A stretch of DNA of 64,000 nucleotides. It comes from Albidovulum sediminis. Lineage in GTDB: Bacteria; Pseudomonadota; Alphaproteobacteria; Rhodobacterales; Rhodobacteraceae. Positions 17,060 to 26,652 of the stretch are shown here, piece after piece (within the stretch, counting starts at the first letter, position 1; each line of letters begins with the position of its first letter). Below the pieces are notes generated by a model, which saw only the letters and a list, made by a program, of their open reading frames with translations, had not been told where the DNA came from and ran no database searches. The position numbers and the translations under genes were made by a program. The stretch is taken from NCBI RefSeq assembly GCF_025380365.1, contig NZ_JAOCQF010000002.1:80846-144845 (forward strand). The letters are read 5' to 3'.

Positions 17060-18265
17060 ATGACGGAACGTCCGCAGCAATACCGTTTCCACCAGGGCGA
17101 GAAGATCCTGCCCTTTGCCGCCTCGGAATACGAGGCGCGCCTGGCCGGCCTGCGCCGCAGCATGGCCGAACTGGGCGTCGATGCCTGCGTGCTCACCTCC
17201 ATGCACAACATTTCCTACTACTCCGGCTTCCTCTACTGCTCGTTCGGGAGGCCCTATGGCCTGGTGGTGACGGCGACGCAGGACGTGACCATCAGCGCGG
17301 GGATCGACGCGGCGCAGCCCTGGCGGCGCTGCCATGGCGACAACATCACCTATACCGACTGGCAGCGCGACAACTACTGGCGCGCGATCCTGTCGGTGAC
17401 GGGGCCGGGCAAGGTCATCGGCTATGAGGCCGACCACCTGACGCTTCTGCAGTCCGACAAGCTGAAAGCCTTCCTGTCGCCGTCGAAGACGCTCGACATC
17501 GCGCCGGCGACGATGAAGCAGCGGATGATGAAGTCGCCCGCCGAAATCGCGCTGATCCGCGCCGGTGCCAACACCGCCGACGTCGGCGGCTATGCCATCC
17601 GCGAGGCGGTGGCGGTGGGCGCGCGCGAGATCGACGTGGCGATGGCCGGCCGCGACGCGATGGAGCGCGAGATTGCCCGGCGTTTCCCGGATGCCGAATA
17701 CCGCGACACCTGGGTGTGGTTCCAGTCGGGGATCAACACCGACGGCGCCCACAACCCGGTCACCGCGCGCCGGCTGGAAGTGGGCGACATCCTGTCGCTC
17801 AACACCTTCCCGATGATCTCGGGCTACTACACCGCGCTGGAACGCACGATGTTCGTGCGCGAGGTCGACGCCGCGTCCCTGAAGATCTGGGAAGCCAACG
17901 TGGCCGCGCACGAATACGGCATGAGCCTTCTGAAGCCGGGCGTGTCCTGCGCCGAGGTCACCGCGAAGATCAACGACTTCTTCGAGGAGCGCCAATTGCT
18001 CCAGTACCGGACCTTCGGCTACGGCCATTCGTTCGGCGTGCTGTCGCACTACTACGGCCGCGAGGCGGGGCTGGAACTGCGCGAGGATATCGACACGGTC
18101 CTGGAACCGGGCATGGTCATCTCGATGGAGCCGATGCTGACGATCCCCGAAGGCCAGCCCGGCGCCGGCGGATACCGTGAGCACGACATCCTCCTCATCA
18201 CCGAGGACGGGAACGAGGACATCACCCACTATCCCTACGGGCCGGGTTTCAACGTCATCGGCTGA
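17060..18265 (+). CDS. Creatinase (creatine amidinohydrolase)
   Basis: 401 residues, the usual creatinase length. It hydrolyses creatine to sarcosine and urea and is a pita-bread-fold (M24) protein that works without metal. Characteristic stretches match Pseudomonas creatinase: SMHNISYYSGFLYCSFGRPY near 55-70, DNITYTDWQRDNY near 95, WFQSGINTDGAHNPVT near 225, FGYGHSFGVLSHYYGREAGL near 320 (the GHSFG His is the catalytic histidine region) and PGAGGYREHDILL. The ATG at 17060 follows GTGAGG; longer frames are spurious. No creatininase or sarcosine oxidase gene lies in the window. Urea and glycine-family products link it to the nitrogen and glyoxylate metabolism encoded around it. Confidence 0.9.
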   Translation: MTERPQQYRFHQGEKILPFAASEYEARLAGLRRSMAELGVDACVLTSMHNISYYSGFLYCSFGRPYGLVVTATQDVTISAGIDAAQPWRRCHGDNITYTDWQRDNYWRAILSVTGPGKVIGYEADHLTLLQSDKLKAFLSPSKTLDIAPATMKQRMMKSPAEIALIRAGANTADVGGYAIREAVAVGAREIDVAMAGRDAMEREIARRFPDAEYRDTWVWFQSGINTDGAHNPVTARRLEVGDILSLNTFPMISGYYTALERTMFVREVDAASLKIWEANVAAHEYGMSLLKPGVSCAEVTAKINDFFEERQLLQYRTFGYGHSFGVLSHYYGREAGLELREDIDTVLEPGMVISMEPMLTIPEGQPGAGGYREHDILLITEDGNEDITHYPYGPGFNVIG

Positions 18266-18373
18266 TCCCGCAAGTTGCAGCCTGAAGTCGTGGCAAAACC
18301 TTCGCAACGGGTTCACACGACTGTCGCACGAAAAGTCCATCCCCTGCACGATATCTGCAACCGGGGATGGACC

Positions 18374-20548
18374 ATGCACACAACTTCACGCCTTTTCGTT
18401 TCCAGCCTTGCGCTTTGCGCGGCAATGCCTGCTGAGGCCGAGATGGCCTTCAATCGCATCGCGACCTTCGCGACGCCCCGCAACATGGCGGCGGGAGAGG
18501 ACACCAGCCGCGCAAGTTCGGCCGAGATCATCACCGCGACCGAAGACGGGATGACACTTCTCTACACCGACAGCCCGCTGGGCGTGGTGGGGGCGGTCGA
18601 CATCACCGACCCGCAGGCGCCGCGGCCGCTTGGCAACATCGCAATGGGGGGGGAGCCGACGACCGCCGTCGTCATCGGCGCCCGCGCCTTCGCCGCCGTC
18701 AACACCTCCGCCAGCTACGCCGAACCGTCGGGCAAGCTGGTGACCATCGACATCGCCGCGCAGACGGTCCTTTCGGAATGCGACCTTGGCGGCCAGCCCG
18801 ATTCGGTCGCGCGCGCGAAGGACGGGTCCTTCCTTGCCATCGCCATCGAGAACGAGCGCGACGAAGACCTGAATGACGGCCAGATCCCGCAGATGCCCGC
18901 CGGCTTTGTGGTCAAGCTGCCGGTCAAGGACGGTATGGCCGATTGCGCGGCGATGCAGAGGATCGAGATGACCGGCTTGGCCGCGATCGCGCCTGAGGAC
19001 CCGGAGCCGGAGTTCGTCGATATCAACGATGCGGGCGAGATCGTGGTCACGCTTCAGGAAAACAACCACATCGTCATCATCGGCGCGGATGGCACGGTCA
19101 CGGGCCACTTTTCGGCAGGCGCCGTGACGCTCGAGGGCATCGACCTGACCGACGAACGCGGCGCGATCCGGTTCAGCGAAACGCAGGCCGACCGCAAGCG
19201 CGAACCGGACGGTATCAAGTGGTTGGGAACCGATCGCCTCGTCACCGCCAACGAGGGCGATTACGAAGGCGGTTCCCGCGGCTGGACCATCTTCAAACGC
19301 GACGGATCGGTCGTCTACGAGAGCGGGGCCGACTTCGAACATGCCGTCGCGCAGATCGGCCACTATCCCGACCGGCGATCCGACGCGAAGGGGATCGAGC
19401 CGGAATCGATCGAGGTCGCGACCTTTGGCGACAGGCCCATGGTCTTCGTCGCGGCCGAGCGTGCGTCGGTCGTCGGCGTTTACGATGTCACTGATCCCTC
19501 TGCTCCGGTGCTGACGCAGATCCTGCCCTCGGGCGTAAGCCCGGAAGGCATGGTCGCGATCCCCGCGCGCAACCTGCTTGCCTCGGCCAACGAGGTGGAC
19601 CTGGTGGAAGATGGCGGCGTGCGGGCGCATGTGATGGTCTATGAGCTTCAGGATGCGCCGGCCGCCTATCCGATGATCACCTCGCAGGGCGCGGACGAGC
19701 TGATCGGCTGGGGTGCCCTGTCCGGACTTGTCGCCGATGCCGACAGGCCAGGGCTTCTTTACGCGGTCAACGACAGCTTCTTCGGCTATCAGCCGACGAT
19801 CTTCACCATCGACGCGACGCAGAAACCGGCGCGGATCGTTGCCGCCCTGCCGGTGACCCGCGGCGGCATGCCGGCGCAGAAGCTCGACATGGAGGGGATC
19901 ACGCTGGACGGAAAGGGCGGGTTCTGGGTCGCCTCAGAAGGCCGCTCGGATCAACTTGTTCCGCACGCGCTTTACAGCGTGAACGCCAGGGGCGAGGTCC
20001 GGAAGGAAATTGCCCTGCCGGCAGCACTTGCCGCCAGCGAAATCCGCTTCGGCTTCGAGGGGATCACCCGGGTCGGTGACATGCTGTGGATGGCGGTGCA
20101 GCGCGAATGGAAGGACGATGTCGCGGGCGAGGTGAAGCTCATCGCCTACAACACCGCCGAGGATGCCTGGACGGCCGTCCGCTATCCGCTGGACGCGAAG
20201 GGCGAGGGCTGGATCGGCCTGTCGGAGATCACCGCGCATGGCGACTGGTTCTACATCGTCGAACGCGACAACCAGATCGGCGGGACGGCAAAGGTCAAGC
20301 GGCTTTACCGCGTGCCGGCGGCGCAGATGATCGGCGCGCCGGTGGGGGGCGACCTGCCGCTGGTGCAGAAGGAACTGGTCCGCGATCTCCTGCCCGATCT
20401 TGCGGCGCTGAACGGCTATGCCGCCGAGAAGATCGAGGGCCTTGCCATCGACGCGGCGGGCGAGGGCTGGGTGGTCACCGACAATGACGGCGTCGATGAC
20501 AGTTCTGGCGAAACCCTGTTCTGGTCGATCGGGAAACTCGCCGAATAG
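18374..20548 (+). CDS. Secreted two-part beta-propeller protein (phytase-like esterase domain)
   Basis: 724 residues. Signal peptide MHTTSRLFVSSLALCAAMPA with cleavage near AEA. The N-terminal half (about 25-440) is a propeller-like region with repeated units such as LVTIDIAAQTVLSECDLGGQ, GVYDVTDPSAPVL and GIEPESIEVATF, resembling choice-of-anchor-I/alkaline-phosphatase-associated proteins. The C-terminal part (about 460-724), with LSGLVADADRPGLLYAVNDS, KLDMEGITLDGKGGFWVASE and EKIEGLAIDAAGEGWVVTDN, fits the phytase-like esterase family. The acidic residues there (DMEGI, EGR, ENDNDG-like) may bind calcium. Probably a periplasmic or exported phosphoesterase. The start is the ATG at 18374, with GGGGATGG upstream. 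Confidence 0.75.
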   Translation: MHTTSRLFVSSLALCAAMPAEAEMAFNRIATFATPRNMAAGEDTSRASSAEIITATEDGMTLLYTDSPLGVVGAVDITDPQAPRPLGNIAMGGEPTTAVVIGARAFAAVNTSASYAEPSGKLVTIDIAAQTVLSECDLGGQPDSVARAKDGSFLAIAIENERDEDLNDGQIPQMPAGFVVKLPVKDGMADCAAMQRIEMTGLAAIAPEDPEPEFVDINDAGEIVVTLQENNHIVIIGADGTVTGHFSAGAVTLEGIDLTDERGAIRFSETQADRKREPDGIKWLGTDRLVTANEGDYEGGSRGWTIFKRDGSVVYESGADFEHAVAQIGHYPDRRSDAKGIEPESIEVATFGDRPMVFVAAERASVVGVYDVTDPSAPVLTQILPSGVSPEGMVAIPARNLLASANEVDLVEDGGVRAHVMVYELQDAPAAYPMITSQGADELIGWGALSGLVADADRPGLLYAVNDSFFGYQPTIFTIDATQKPARIVAALPVTRGGMPAQKLDMEGITLDGKGGFWVASEGRSDQLVPHALYSVNARGEVRKEIALPAALAASEIRFGFEGITRVGDMLWMAVQREWKDDVAGEVKLIAYNTAEDAWTAVRYPLDAKGEGWIGLSEITAHGDWFYIVERDNQIGGTAKVKRLYRVPAAQMIGAPVGGDLPLVQKELVRDLLPDLAALNGYAAEKIEGLAIDAAGEGWVVTDNDGVDDSSGETLFWSIGKLAE

Positions 20549-20629
20549 CACGAAACCCGGAAAGGCGCTTTCGCATCGGGGAAGAATCTTGCTAGGGATG
20601 CGCTGAACAGAAACTTGCGCGGACCGATT

Positions 20630-21424
20630 ATGCCAGTTCTTGCCCCGATGCCCTCGCGGCGTTCCTTCCTTGCCCTGACCGGATCCGCGGCCCTTGCCGC
20701 CTGTGCGCCAAGGCCCGAGGACAACCCCGACGACCCGGTCAGCCGCTACGGCTTCACCCCGGTCGAAGGGTATGAGGCGATGGACGATGGCGGCTATCAC
20801 CTGCCGCCGGTTCCGCCGCAGTACCTTGAATGGCCGAACCGCCGGCAGCTTGTCTTCTACGAGGGGGAGCGGGCGGCGGGCGACATCGAGATCGACCCCC
20901 ATGCCAAGTTCCTCTACTACATCCTGCCGGACGGCACCGCTTGGCGTTACCCGATCGCGGTGGGGCGCGCCGGGCTTGCGCTTCGCGGCCGCACCACCAT
21001 CCGGCAGAAGAAGGAATGGCCCGGCTGGACGCCGACGAAGAACATGCTGCGCACCCAGCCCGAGGTCTACGGCCCCTTCGCCCGCGGCGTGCCGGGCGGC
21101 ATCGCCAGCCCGCTTGGCGCACGGGCGCTCTATCTCTACCGGGGCGGCAAGGACAGTTATTTCCGCATCCACGGGACCAACGACCTGGGTTCGATCGGCA
21201 ATTCGGGCTCGGCCGGCTGCATCCGGCTTTTCAACCACGACATCATCGACCTAGCCGCCCGCGTCAGTATCCCGACCGAGGTCTATGTGCGCACCGAGGA
21301 AGATTCGCTGCGCCTGCTGGGGCCGGAAATGACCCCGCGCGGCGTCGAACTGCCGCCGAGGATCGTCTCTCCCGAGACGATCTATGGCGCGACGGAGGTT
21401 GCGGTCGAGGATCCTGGCGTCTGA
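20630..21424 (+). CDS. L,D-transpeptidase (YkuD family), lipoprotein
   Basis: 264 residues. It cross-links peptidoglycan or attaches proteins to it. The N-terminus PSRRSFLALTGSAALAACAP has a twin-Arg-like SRRSFL and a lipobox LAAC, so it is likely a lipoprotein. The YkuD catalytic domain (about 95-235) contains YFRIHGTN and the active-site motif SAGCIRLFNHD (His, Ser, Cys, Arg). The start is the ATG at 20630; an ATG at 20648 is also possible and the longest frame uses a TTG. It stands alone between the phytase-like gene and the convergent cupin gene. Confidence 0.88.
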   Translation: MPVLAPMPSRRSFLALTGSAALAACAPRPEDNPDDPVSRYGFTPVEGYEAMDDGGYHLPPVPPQYLEWPNRRQLVFYEGERAAGDIEIDPHAKFLYYILPDGTAWRYPIAVGRAGLALRGRTTIRQKKEWPGWTPTKNMLRTQPEVYGPFARGVPGGIASPLGARALYLYRGGKDSYFRIHGTNDLGSIGNSGSAGCIRLFNHDIIDLAARVSIPTEVYVRTEEDSLRLLGPEMTPRGVELPPRIVSPETIYGATEVAVEDPGV

Positions 21425-21430
21425 CCGGGG

Positions 21431-21772
21431 TCAGAGCCGGATGACGTATTCCTTGCGGATCGTCTCCATCACCTCCCAGGTGCCGGAAAATCCCGGGCGC
21501 AGGATGAAGCTGTCACCGGCCTGAAGCGGGTATTCGGTGCCGTCGTCCGAAGTGATCACGCAGCGCCCTTCGAGGATGTGGATGTATTCCCATTCCTCGT
21601 AGGAAATCCGCCACTTGCCGGGCGTGGCCTGCCAGATGCCGCAGTAAAGCCCGTCGCGGTCCTCGAGGTTCCAGGTGGTGAACTCCGGGTCACCCGCGAT
21701 CACCTTGTCGGGCGCGGGGCGTTCGTGTTCGGGTTCGACCGCATCGGCGGTCAGGCGCAGGAAGTCTTTCAT
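21431..21772 (-). CDS. Cupin-domain protein (EutQ/DUF861-like)
   Basis: 113 residues forming a single small cupin barrel: GDPEFTTWNLEDRDGLYCGI, then WEYIHILEGRCVITSDDG and YPLQAGDSFILRPGF. The usual histidine metal ligands are partly replaced (EYIHILEG keeps one His), as in the DUF861 group. GGAG is five bases before the ATG at 21772; a second ATG lies at 21775. It follows the binding-protein gene by 56 bases on the same strand and is probably co-transcribed, suggesting a role in metabolism of the imported solute. Function unknown. Confidence 0.75.
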   Translation of the reverse strand: MKDFLRLTADAVEPEHERPAPDKVIAGDPEFTTWNLEDRDGLYCGIWQATPGKWRISYEEWEYIHILEGRCVITSDDGTEYPLQAGDSFILRPGFSGTWEVMETIRKEYVIRL

Positions 21773-21828
21773 CATTTCTCCGTTCCGGGCGGGCCCGTGC
21801 TGACAGGCCCGCTTCTGGCGCATTGCGG

Positions 21829-23298
21829 TTACTCTGTCCAGCGGACCGCCGTCAGGTCGTTGGCCTGGGTCGGCGCGTTTTCCCAAAGGCCCTCAATCCG
21901 CGCGTCCGCGACCCCGGTCTTGGCCAACTGGAAAAGGAAGGCGTTGACGTAATCCTTCGCGATCATCTCCTGCGCCTGCTTCAGGATGGCGGAGCGTTCG
22001 GCCGGGTCGGTGGCAAGCGACAGCCCGTCCATCAGCGCGACGAACTCTGCCTTGCCGTACTGGAAATAGTAGTCCGGCCGGGCGTAGATGTTGATGTCCA
22101 TGGGCTCGGTATGGCTGACGATGGTCAGGTCGAAATCCTTGCCCTTGAAGACCTGTTCCAGCCACTGCGCCCATTCGAGGTTGGTGATCTCGGTCCGGAT
22201 GCCGACGGCGGCCAGTTGCGCGGCGATGATCTCGCCACCCCGGCGGGCATAGGTGGGGGGTGGCAGCGCCAGCCGCAGTTTCAGGTCGGATACGCCCGCC
22301 TCGGCCAAGAGCGCCTTCGACTTCTCCGGATCGAAGGCCGAAATGCCGGTCAGGTCGGTATAGTCGGGGTTGTGCGGCGCAAAGTGGGTGCCGATGGGCG
22401 TGCCGTAGCCGAACATGGCGCCGTCGATGATGTCCTGGCGGTTTATGGCGTGGGCGATGGCCTCCCGCACCAGGACGTTGTCGAGCGGGGGTTGCCGGTT
22501 GTTCATCGCCAGAATGGTTTCGCCCTCGGTCGAGCCGACGATGACCCGGAAGCGCGGGTCGGCGGCCAGTTGCGGCAAGGTTTCCGGCGCGGGGAAGTTC
22601 GGGAAGGCGTCCACGTCCCCCGCCATCATCGCGGCGAAGGCGGCGGTCGGGTCGGAAATGAAGCGGAAGGTGGCCTTCGAGAGCGCGGCGGGTTCACCCC
22701 AGTAATCGGCGTTGCGCTCGATCTCCACCCGGTCGCCCTGGGTCCAGCCGACAAACCGGAACGGCCCGGTTCCGACCGGGGCCGTCGCCGCGTCCGCGAT
22801 GCTTTCTGGCGCGACGATCACCGCGTCACCCCATGCCATGTTGAAGGGAAAGTTTCCGTCGGGATTGGCAAGCGTGACCTTCACGGTCAGCGGGTCGACG
22901 ACCTCCACCGTCTCGATCCCCGCGAAGAGCGCCTTCTGCGCGTTGGCGCTGTCCGCAGCCCGCGCGCGGTCGAGCGAGAACCTCACGTCCTCGGCGTCCA
23001 TCGCGGTGCCGTCATGGAAGGTCACGCCCTCGTGCAGGTGAAAGACGTAGGTCTTCGCGCCGTCCTCGACACCCCAGCTTTTGGCAAGCGCGGGCAGGAT
23101 CGCGCCGTCCGGGCCGAAGCGGGTCAGGCCCTCGAAGATGTTGGCATAGACGATCTCGTCGATGGCCGCCGCAGCGCCCGCGGTCGGATCGAGGTTCGGC
23201 GGTTCCAGCACCATGCCGAGGGTGATCGTGTCCTCTGCGGCGAAGGCCGTGGTCGCGATCAGCGCCAGGAGCGCGGCAAGACTCAGGCGGTTCAGCAT
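21829..23298 (-). CDS. Periplasmic binding protein of an oligopeptide-type ABC importer (SBP_bac_5)
   Basis: 489 residues. Signal peptide MLNRLSLAALLALIATTAFA, then the family-5 fold: PNLDPTAGAAAAIDEIVYAN near 35, LPALAKSWGVEDGAKTYVFH near 70, VTFHDGTAMDAEDVRFSLDR near 95, and the conserved C-terminal stretch. GGAGG precedes the ATG. It is the likely partner of the dppBC-DF-like genes at 13.4-16.8 kb, which lack their own binding protein; creatinase, the phytase-like gene and the transpeptidase sit between on the other strand. Ligand unknown (peptide, opine or other amine-containing solute). Confidence 0.9.
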   Translation of the reverse strand: MLNRLSLAALLALIATTAFAAEDTITLGMVLEPPNLDPTAGAAAAIDEIVYANIFEGLTRFGPDGAILPALAKSWGVEDGAKTYVFHLHEGVTFHDGTAMDAEDVRFSLDRARAADSANAQKALFAGIETVEVVDPLTVKVTLANPDGNFPFNMAWGDAVIVAPESIADAATAPVGTGPFRFVGWTQGDRVEIERNADYWGEPAALSKATFRFISDPTAAFAAMMAGDVDAFPNFPAPETLPQLAADPRFRVIVGSTEGETILAMNNRQPPLDNVLVREAIAHAINRQDIIDGAMFGYGTPIGTHFAPHNPDYTDLTGISAFDPEKSKALLAEAGVSDLKLRLALPPPTYARRGGEIIAAQLAAVGIRTEITNLEWAQWLEQVFKGKDFDLTIVSHTEPMDINIYARPDYYFQYGKAEFVALMDGLSLATDPAERSAILKQAQEMIAKDYVNAFLFQLAKTGVADARIEGLWENAPTQANDLTAVRWTE

Positions 23299-23471
23299 CT
23301 CATGTCCCTCCCTCAGGCGGCGCGCGCGGGCAGGCGCCGCGCCAATGATTGTCGGGCAATGCGGCCGCGATCAAGTCCCGTGCGATGAAGCCCCGTCCGG
23401 GGCAAGGAAGGACTCGCCTGCATGCTGCGGCGCAGCTAAAGTGCTGCGGCAGGTGCTAGGGGAGGATGGCG

Positions 23472-24296
23472 ATGAGCGCGACCGCAGACGACAGGCGCCC
23501 GGCGCCGCCAGACATCCGCGCGCGCAAGGGCGGCGTGCCGCTCGTGGCGCTGACGGCCTACACCACGCCGATGGCGCGGCTGGTGGACGCGCATTGCGAC
23601 ATCGCGCTGGTGGGCGACAGCGTCGGCATGGTGCTGCACGGGCTGCCCTCGACGCTGGGCGTGACGATGGAGATGATGATCCTGCACGGGCAGGCTGTCG
23701 CACGAGGCCTCACGCGCGCGCTTCTGGTCATCGACATGCCCTTCGGCAGCTACGAGGAGGACCCGGCGCAGGCGTTCCGCAATGCCGCGCGGCTGATGGC
23801 GGAGACGGGGGCCGCGGCGGTGAAGTTGGAAGGCGGCGCGCACATGGCCGGGACCGTTGCCTTCCTGACCGCGCGCGGCGTGCCGGTCATGGGCCATGTC
23901 GGGCTGACGCCACAGGCGGTCCACCAGCTTGGCGGCTACCGGGTGCAGGGGCGGGGCCAGGACGCCGACCGCGTGCGGCGCGACGCTGCTGCGGTCGCCG
24001 AGGCAGGCGCCTTCGCCGTCGTGCTCGAAAAGGTGCCCGATGCGCTCGCGCGCGAGATCACCGAGGGCCTGCCGGTGCCCACGATCGGGATCGGCGCCTC
24101 GGCCGCCTGCGATGGCCAGGTGCTGGTGGTCGACGACATGCTGGGCATGTTCACCGGGTTCCGCCCGAAATTCGTGCGCCGCTACGGTGAACTTGGCGCC
24201 GAGGCGGACCGGGCGATCGCTGCCTATGCGGCCGATGTCCGCGCCCGCCGGTTCCCGGCGCCGGAGCATGTCTTTGCCGCGGAGGCCGGCAAGTGA
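23472..24296 (+). CDS. panB: 3-methyl-2-oxobutanoate hydroxymethyltransferase PanB
   Basis: First step of pantothenate synthesis: transfers a hydroxymethyl group from methylene-tetrahydrofolate to 2-ketoisovalerate, giving ketopantoate. 274 residues; motifs [31 protein letters not shown], the metal-binding [23 protein letters not shown] and [10 protein letters not shown] start at the ATG at 23472 because GGAGG (23461-23465) is six bases away; an ATG at 23466 is too close. It overlaps panC by four bases. Confidence 0.96.
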   Translation: MSATADDRRPAPPDIRARKGGVPLVALTAYTTPMARLVDAHCDIALVGDSVGMVLHGLPSTLGVTMEMMILHGQAVARGLTRALLVIDMPFGSYEEDPAQAFRNAARLMAETGAAAVKLEGGAHMAGTVAFLTARGVPVMGHVGLTPQAVHQLGGYRVQGRGQDADRVRRDAAAVAEAGAFAVVLEKVPDALAREITEGLPVPTIGIGASAACDGQVLVVDDMLGMFTGFRPKFVRRYGELGAEADRAIAAYAADVRARRFPAPEHVFAAEAGK

Positions 24297-25132
24297 CCGA
24301 GGTGATCCGGAGCGCGGCGGCGCTGCGCGAGAAGGTGACGACCTGGAAGCGGTCGGGCATGCTGGTCGGCGTGGTGCCGACGATGGGCGCGTTGCACGAC
24401 GGGCATCTGAGCCTGGCGCGGGCCGCGCGGGGCCAGTCGGACCGGGTGATCGTGACCATCTTCGTCAACCCGATGCAGTTCAACAACCCCGAGGACCTGA
24501 AGAAATATCCCCGCGACGAGGCCCGCGACCTCGCCCTACTCAAGGCGGATGGCGTCGATGTCCTCTTCGCGCCGGGACCGGAGGAGGTCTATCCGCGGGG
24601 CTTTGCCTCCACCGTGTCGGTCACCGGCGTCTCCGCGCCGATGGAGGGCGCCTTTCGTCCCGGCCATTTCGATGGCGTGGCGACGGTGGTGACCAAGCTT
24701 TTCGGAATGACCCAGGCGGGCCGGGCCTTCTTCGGCGAAAAGGACTGGCAGCAGTTGCAGGTGGTCCGGCGGCTGGTCACCGACCTTAACATCCCGATCC
24801 GCGTGATCGGCTGCCCGACGATCCGGGAGGAGGACGGGCTGGCGATGTCGTCGCGCAACGTGCGGCTGACGGAGCAGGAGCGCAGCGTCGCGCCGGCGCT
24901 TCACCGCGCGATGCAGGCGGCGGCGGAGGCGATCCGCGCCGGGGCGCCGGTTGCCGCGGCGCTGGCGGAAGCGCGGGACGCGGTCCTGCGGGCGGGATTC
25001 GCGGAGATCGAGTACCTCGATTTCCGCGATGCCGAGACGCTGGAGCCGCTGGACCGGCCGGGGCCGCCGGCACGGCTGCTCGCGGCGGCGATGCTGGGCG
25101 CGGTTCGGCTGATCGACAATATCGCGGTCTGA
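24293..25132 (+). CDS. panC: Pantoate-beta-alanine ligase PanC
   Basis: Last step of pantothenate synthesis, ATP-dependent joining of pantoate and beta-alanine. 279 residues: [13 protein letters not shown] (HIGH-like) near 30, [18 protein letters not shown] near 60, [16 protein letters not shown] near 145 and the KMSKS-like MSSRN near 185. The start is a GTG at 24293 that overlaps the panB stop, with GGAGG seven bases upstream. Cotranscribed with panB. Confidence 0.96.
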   Translation: MTEVIRSAAALREKVTTWKRSGMLVGVVPTMGALHDGHLSLARAARGQSDRVIVTIFVNPMQFNNPEDLKKYPRDEARDLALLKADGVDVLFAPGPEEVYPRGFASTVSVTGVSAPMEGAFRPGHFDGVATVVTKLFGMTQAGRAFFGEKDWQQLQVVRRLVTDLNIPIRVIGCPTIREEDGLAMSSRNVRLTEQERSVAPALHRAMQAAAEAIRAGAPVAAALAEARDAVLRAGFAEIEYLDFRDAETLEPLDRPGPPARLLAAAMLGAVRLIDNIAV

Positions 25133-25150
25133 CACGGGGTCCGGGCCTGG

Positions 25151-25198
25151 GTGGGGGCGCTGCCCCCACACCCCCGGGATACTTGGAAAAAGAAGAAG
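25151..25198 (+). repeat. Intergenic hairpin repeat, copy B
   Basis: Stem GTGGGGGC / GCCCCCAC with loop GCT (25151-25169), then ACCCCCGGGATACTTGGA and AAAAAGAAGAAG. It follows panC and ends two bases before the stop codon of the convergent M20 gene, so here the tail cannot act as a ribosome site; the hairpin may end the panBC transcript. Confidence 0.85.
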
Positions 25199-25199
25199 A

Positions 25200-26498
25200 T
25201 CAGGGGCCGAGAAGGTCGGCGAGCACGAGCGCCATGACCTTGGCGCTGTCGGCCATGTCGTCGATTCCCACCCATTCGTCGGGCTGGTGCGCGAGGTCGA
25301 GGATGCCGGGCCCGTAGGCGATGCAGTTCTTCAGCCGGCCGATGCGGTCGATGTGCTTCTGGTCATAGGTGCCCGGAGAGACGACATAGCCCGGCGCGCG
25401 CCCCAGAACCCGTTCGATCGCGGCGGCGGTGGAGCGGACCACGGGTGCGTCGCGGGCGGTCATCACCGGCTGCACCTCGAAGAGGTCGCGAATCTCGTAG
25501 TCGAAGGAGGGGCGCCGGGCCTTGATCCGGTCGAGCATCGCGGCGATCTCGTGCTTGACCTCCGCCAGATCCTCCTCGATCAGGAAGCGGCGGTCGATGG
25601 TGATGCGGCAGCGGTCGGGGACGCAGGGGGCGGGCAGGCCGGTATACCCGTCTTCCGGTTCCCGCGCGCCGCCGTGGATCGCGTTGATGTTGAGCGTCGA
25701 CTGCCGGGCGCCTTCCGGGATCACCGGCATGGCGGTGCGCCGGGTGGCGAGCAACGGGAAGAGCACCGCCTCCATCTCGGCCAGGACCGCGCCCATGTGG
25801 CGCACCGCGCAATCTCCGAGGAAGGGCATGGAGCCATGGGCGATGCGGCCCTTCGTCTCGATCTCGGCCCACCAGACGCCGCGATGGCCAAGGCAGATGC
25901 GGTCCTTGTGCAGGGGTTCCGGGATGATGACGTGCTGGACGCGGGCGGGGTCGAAGCGGCCCTGCTGAGCCAGATAGGCGACACCGCCGAAGCCGCCCGA
26001 TTCCTCGTCGGCCGTGGCCGATATCTCGATGGCGCCGCGGAAGTCCGGGCAGGCGGCGACGAAGGCCTCGGCGGCGATGATGGAGGCGGCGAGCCCGCCC
26101 TTCATGTCGCAGGCGCCGCGGCCGTAGATGCGGTCGCCCTCGACGGTGGCGGCGAACGGGTCGCGGGTCCAGCCGTGGCCGACCTCGACCACGTCGTGAT
26201 GCGAGTTGAAGTGGACGCAGTCGCCCGCGCCAGATCCCTCGCGGCGGGCGACGAGGTTCCATCGCGGGTGGGCGTCGGAATCGCCGGGTGCGCCCTCGGC
26301 GCGGATCAGTTCGACCGAAAAGCCTGACCGCGCGAGGCGCGCGGCGAGGTAGTCGCAGATCTCGCGATAGTTGCGCCCCGGCGGGTTGAGCGTCGGGATG
26401 CGGATCAGGTCGCGCGCCAGGTCCACGAGTTCGTGGCGGCGGGCGGTGATTTCCCGGGCGATCCGGTCCTCCAGGGCGTCGGTGGGGGCGTCGGTCAT
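25200..26498 (-). CDS. M20-family amidohydrolase (ArgE/DapE-like deacylase)
   Basis: 432 residues. A two-zinc exopeptidase/deacylase fold with all ligands visible: His and Asp in FNSHHDVVEVG near 100, Asp in YGRGACDMKGG near 135, Glu-Glu in ADEESGG near 168, Glu in VIIPEP near 195 and His in DLAHQPDEW near 405. It cleaves an N-acyl group from an amino acid or dipeptide; acetylornithine or succinyl-diaminopimelate are the textbook substrates, but this group is broad. No arginine or lysine synthesis gene is adjacent, which favours a catabolic role. Confidence 0.85.
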   Translation of the reverse strand: MTDAPTDALEDRIAREITARRHELVDLARDLIRIPTLNPPGRNYREICDYLAARLARSGFSVELIRAEGAPGDSDAHPRWNLVARREGSGAGDCVHFNSHHDVVEVGHGWTRDPFAATVEGDRIYGRGACDMKGGLAASIIAAEAFVAACPDFRGAIEISATADEESGGFGGVAYLAQQGRFDPARVQHVIIPEPLHKDRICLGHRGVWWAEIETKGRIAHGSMPFLGDCAVRHMGAVLAEMEAVLFPLLATRRTAMPVIPEGARQSTLNINAIHGGAREPEDGYTGLPAPCVPDRCRITIDRRFLIEEDLAEVKHEIAAMLDRIKARRPSFDYEIRDLFEVQPVMTARDAPVVRSTAAAIERVLGRAPGYVVSPGTYDQKHIDRIGRLKNCIAYGPGILDLAHQPDEWVGIDDMADSAKVMALVLADLLGP

Positions 26499-26573
26499 CC
26501 CCGAACGCTAGCGCCGTGCCGGGGGCGCCGCAAGCCGGGCGCGATTTATGGCGTGACGGGGGGGACGGGTTCT

Positions 26574-26652
26574 GGAATATTCCCCCGGCAAAGGCCTTTT
26601 CCGCGGGCCGGTGCGGTGCATATTGTAATAGGGATTAACATCGGAGGAGCAG
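26574..26652 (+). promoter_or_regulatory. Upstream region of the AAA+ cassette
   Basis: This gap holds a 10-bp palindrome GGAATATTCC (26574-26583), an AT-rich patch (CATATTGTAATAG, about 26618-26630) that could be a -10 element, and a strong ribosome site GGAGGAG before the ATG at 26653. It is the only convincing promoter candidate before the seven-gene run. Confidence 0.4.

Noticed and set aside
25200-26498. Assigning the M20 enzyme as allantoate amidohydrolase (AllC) to complete the purine route
   Set aside because: Motifs fit the ArgE/DapE group better, it is 18 kb from the purine genes, and it lies on the other strand.
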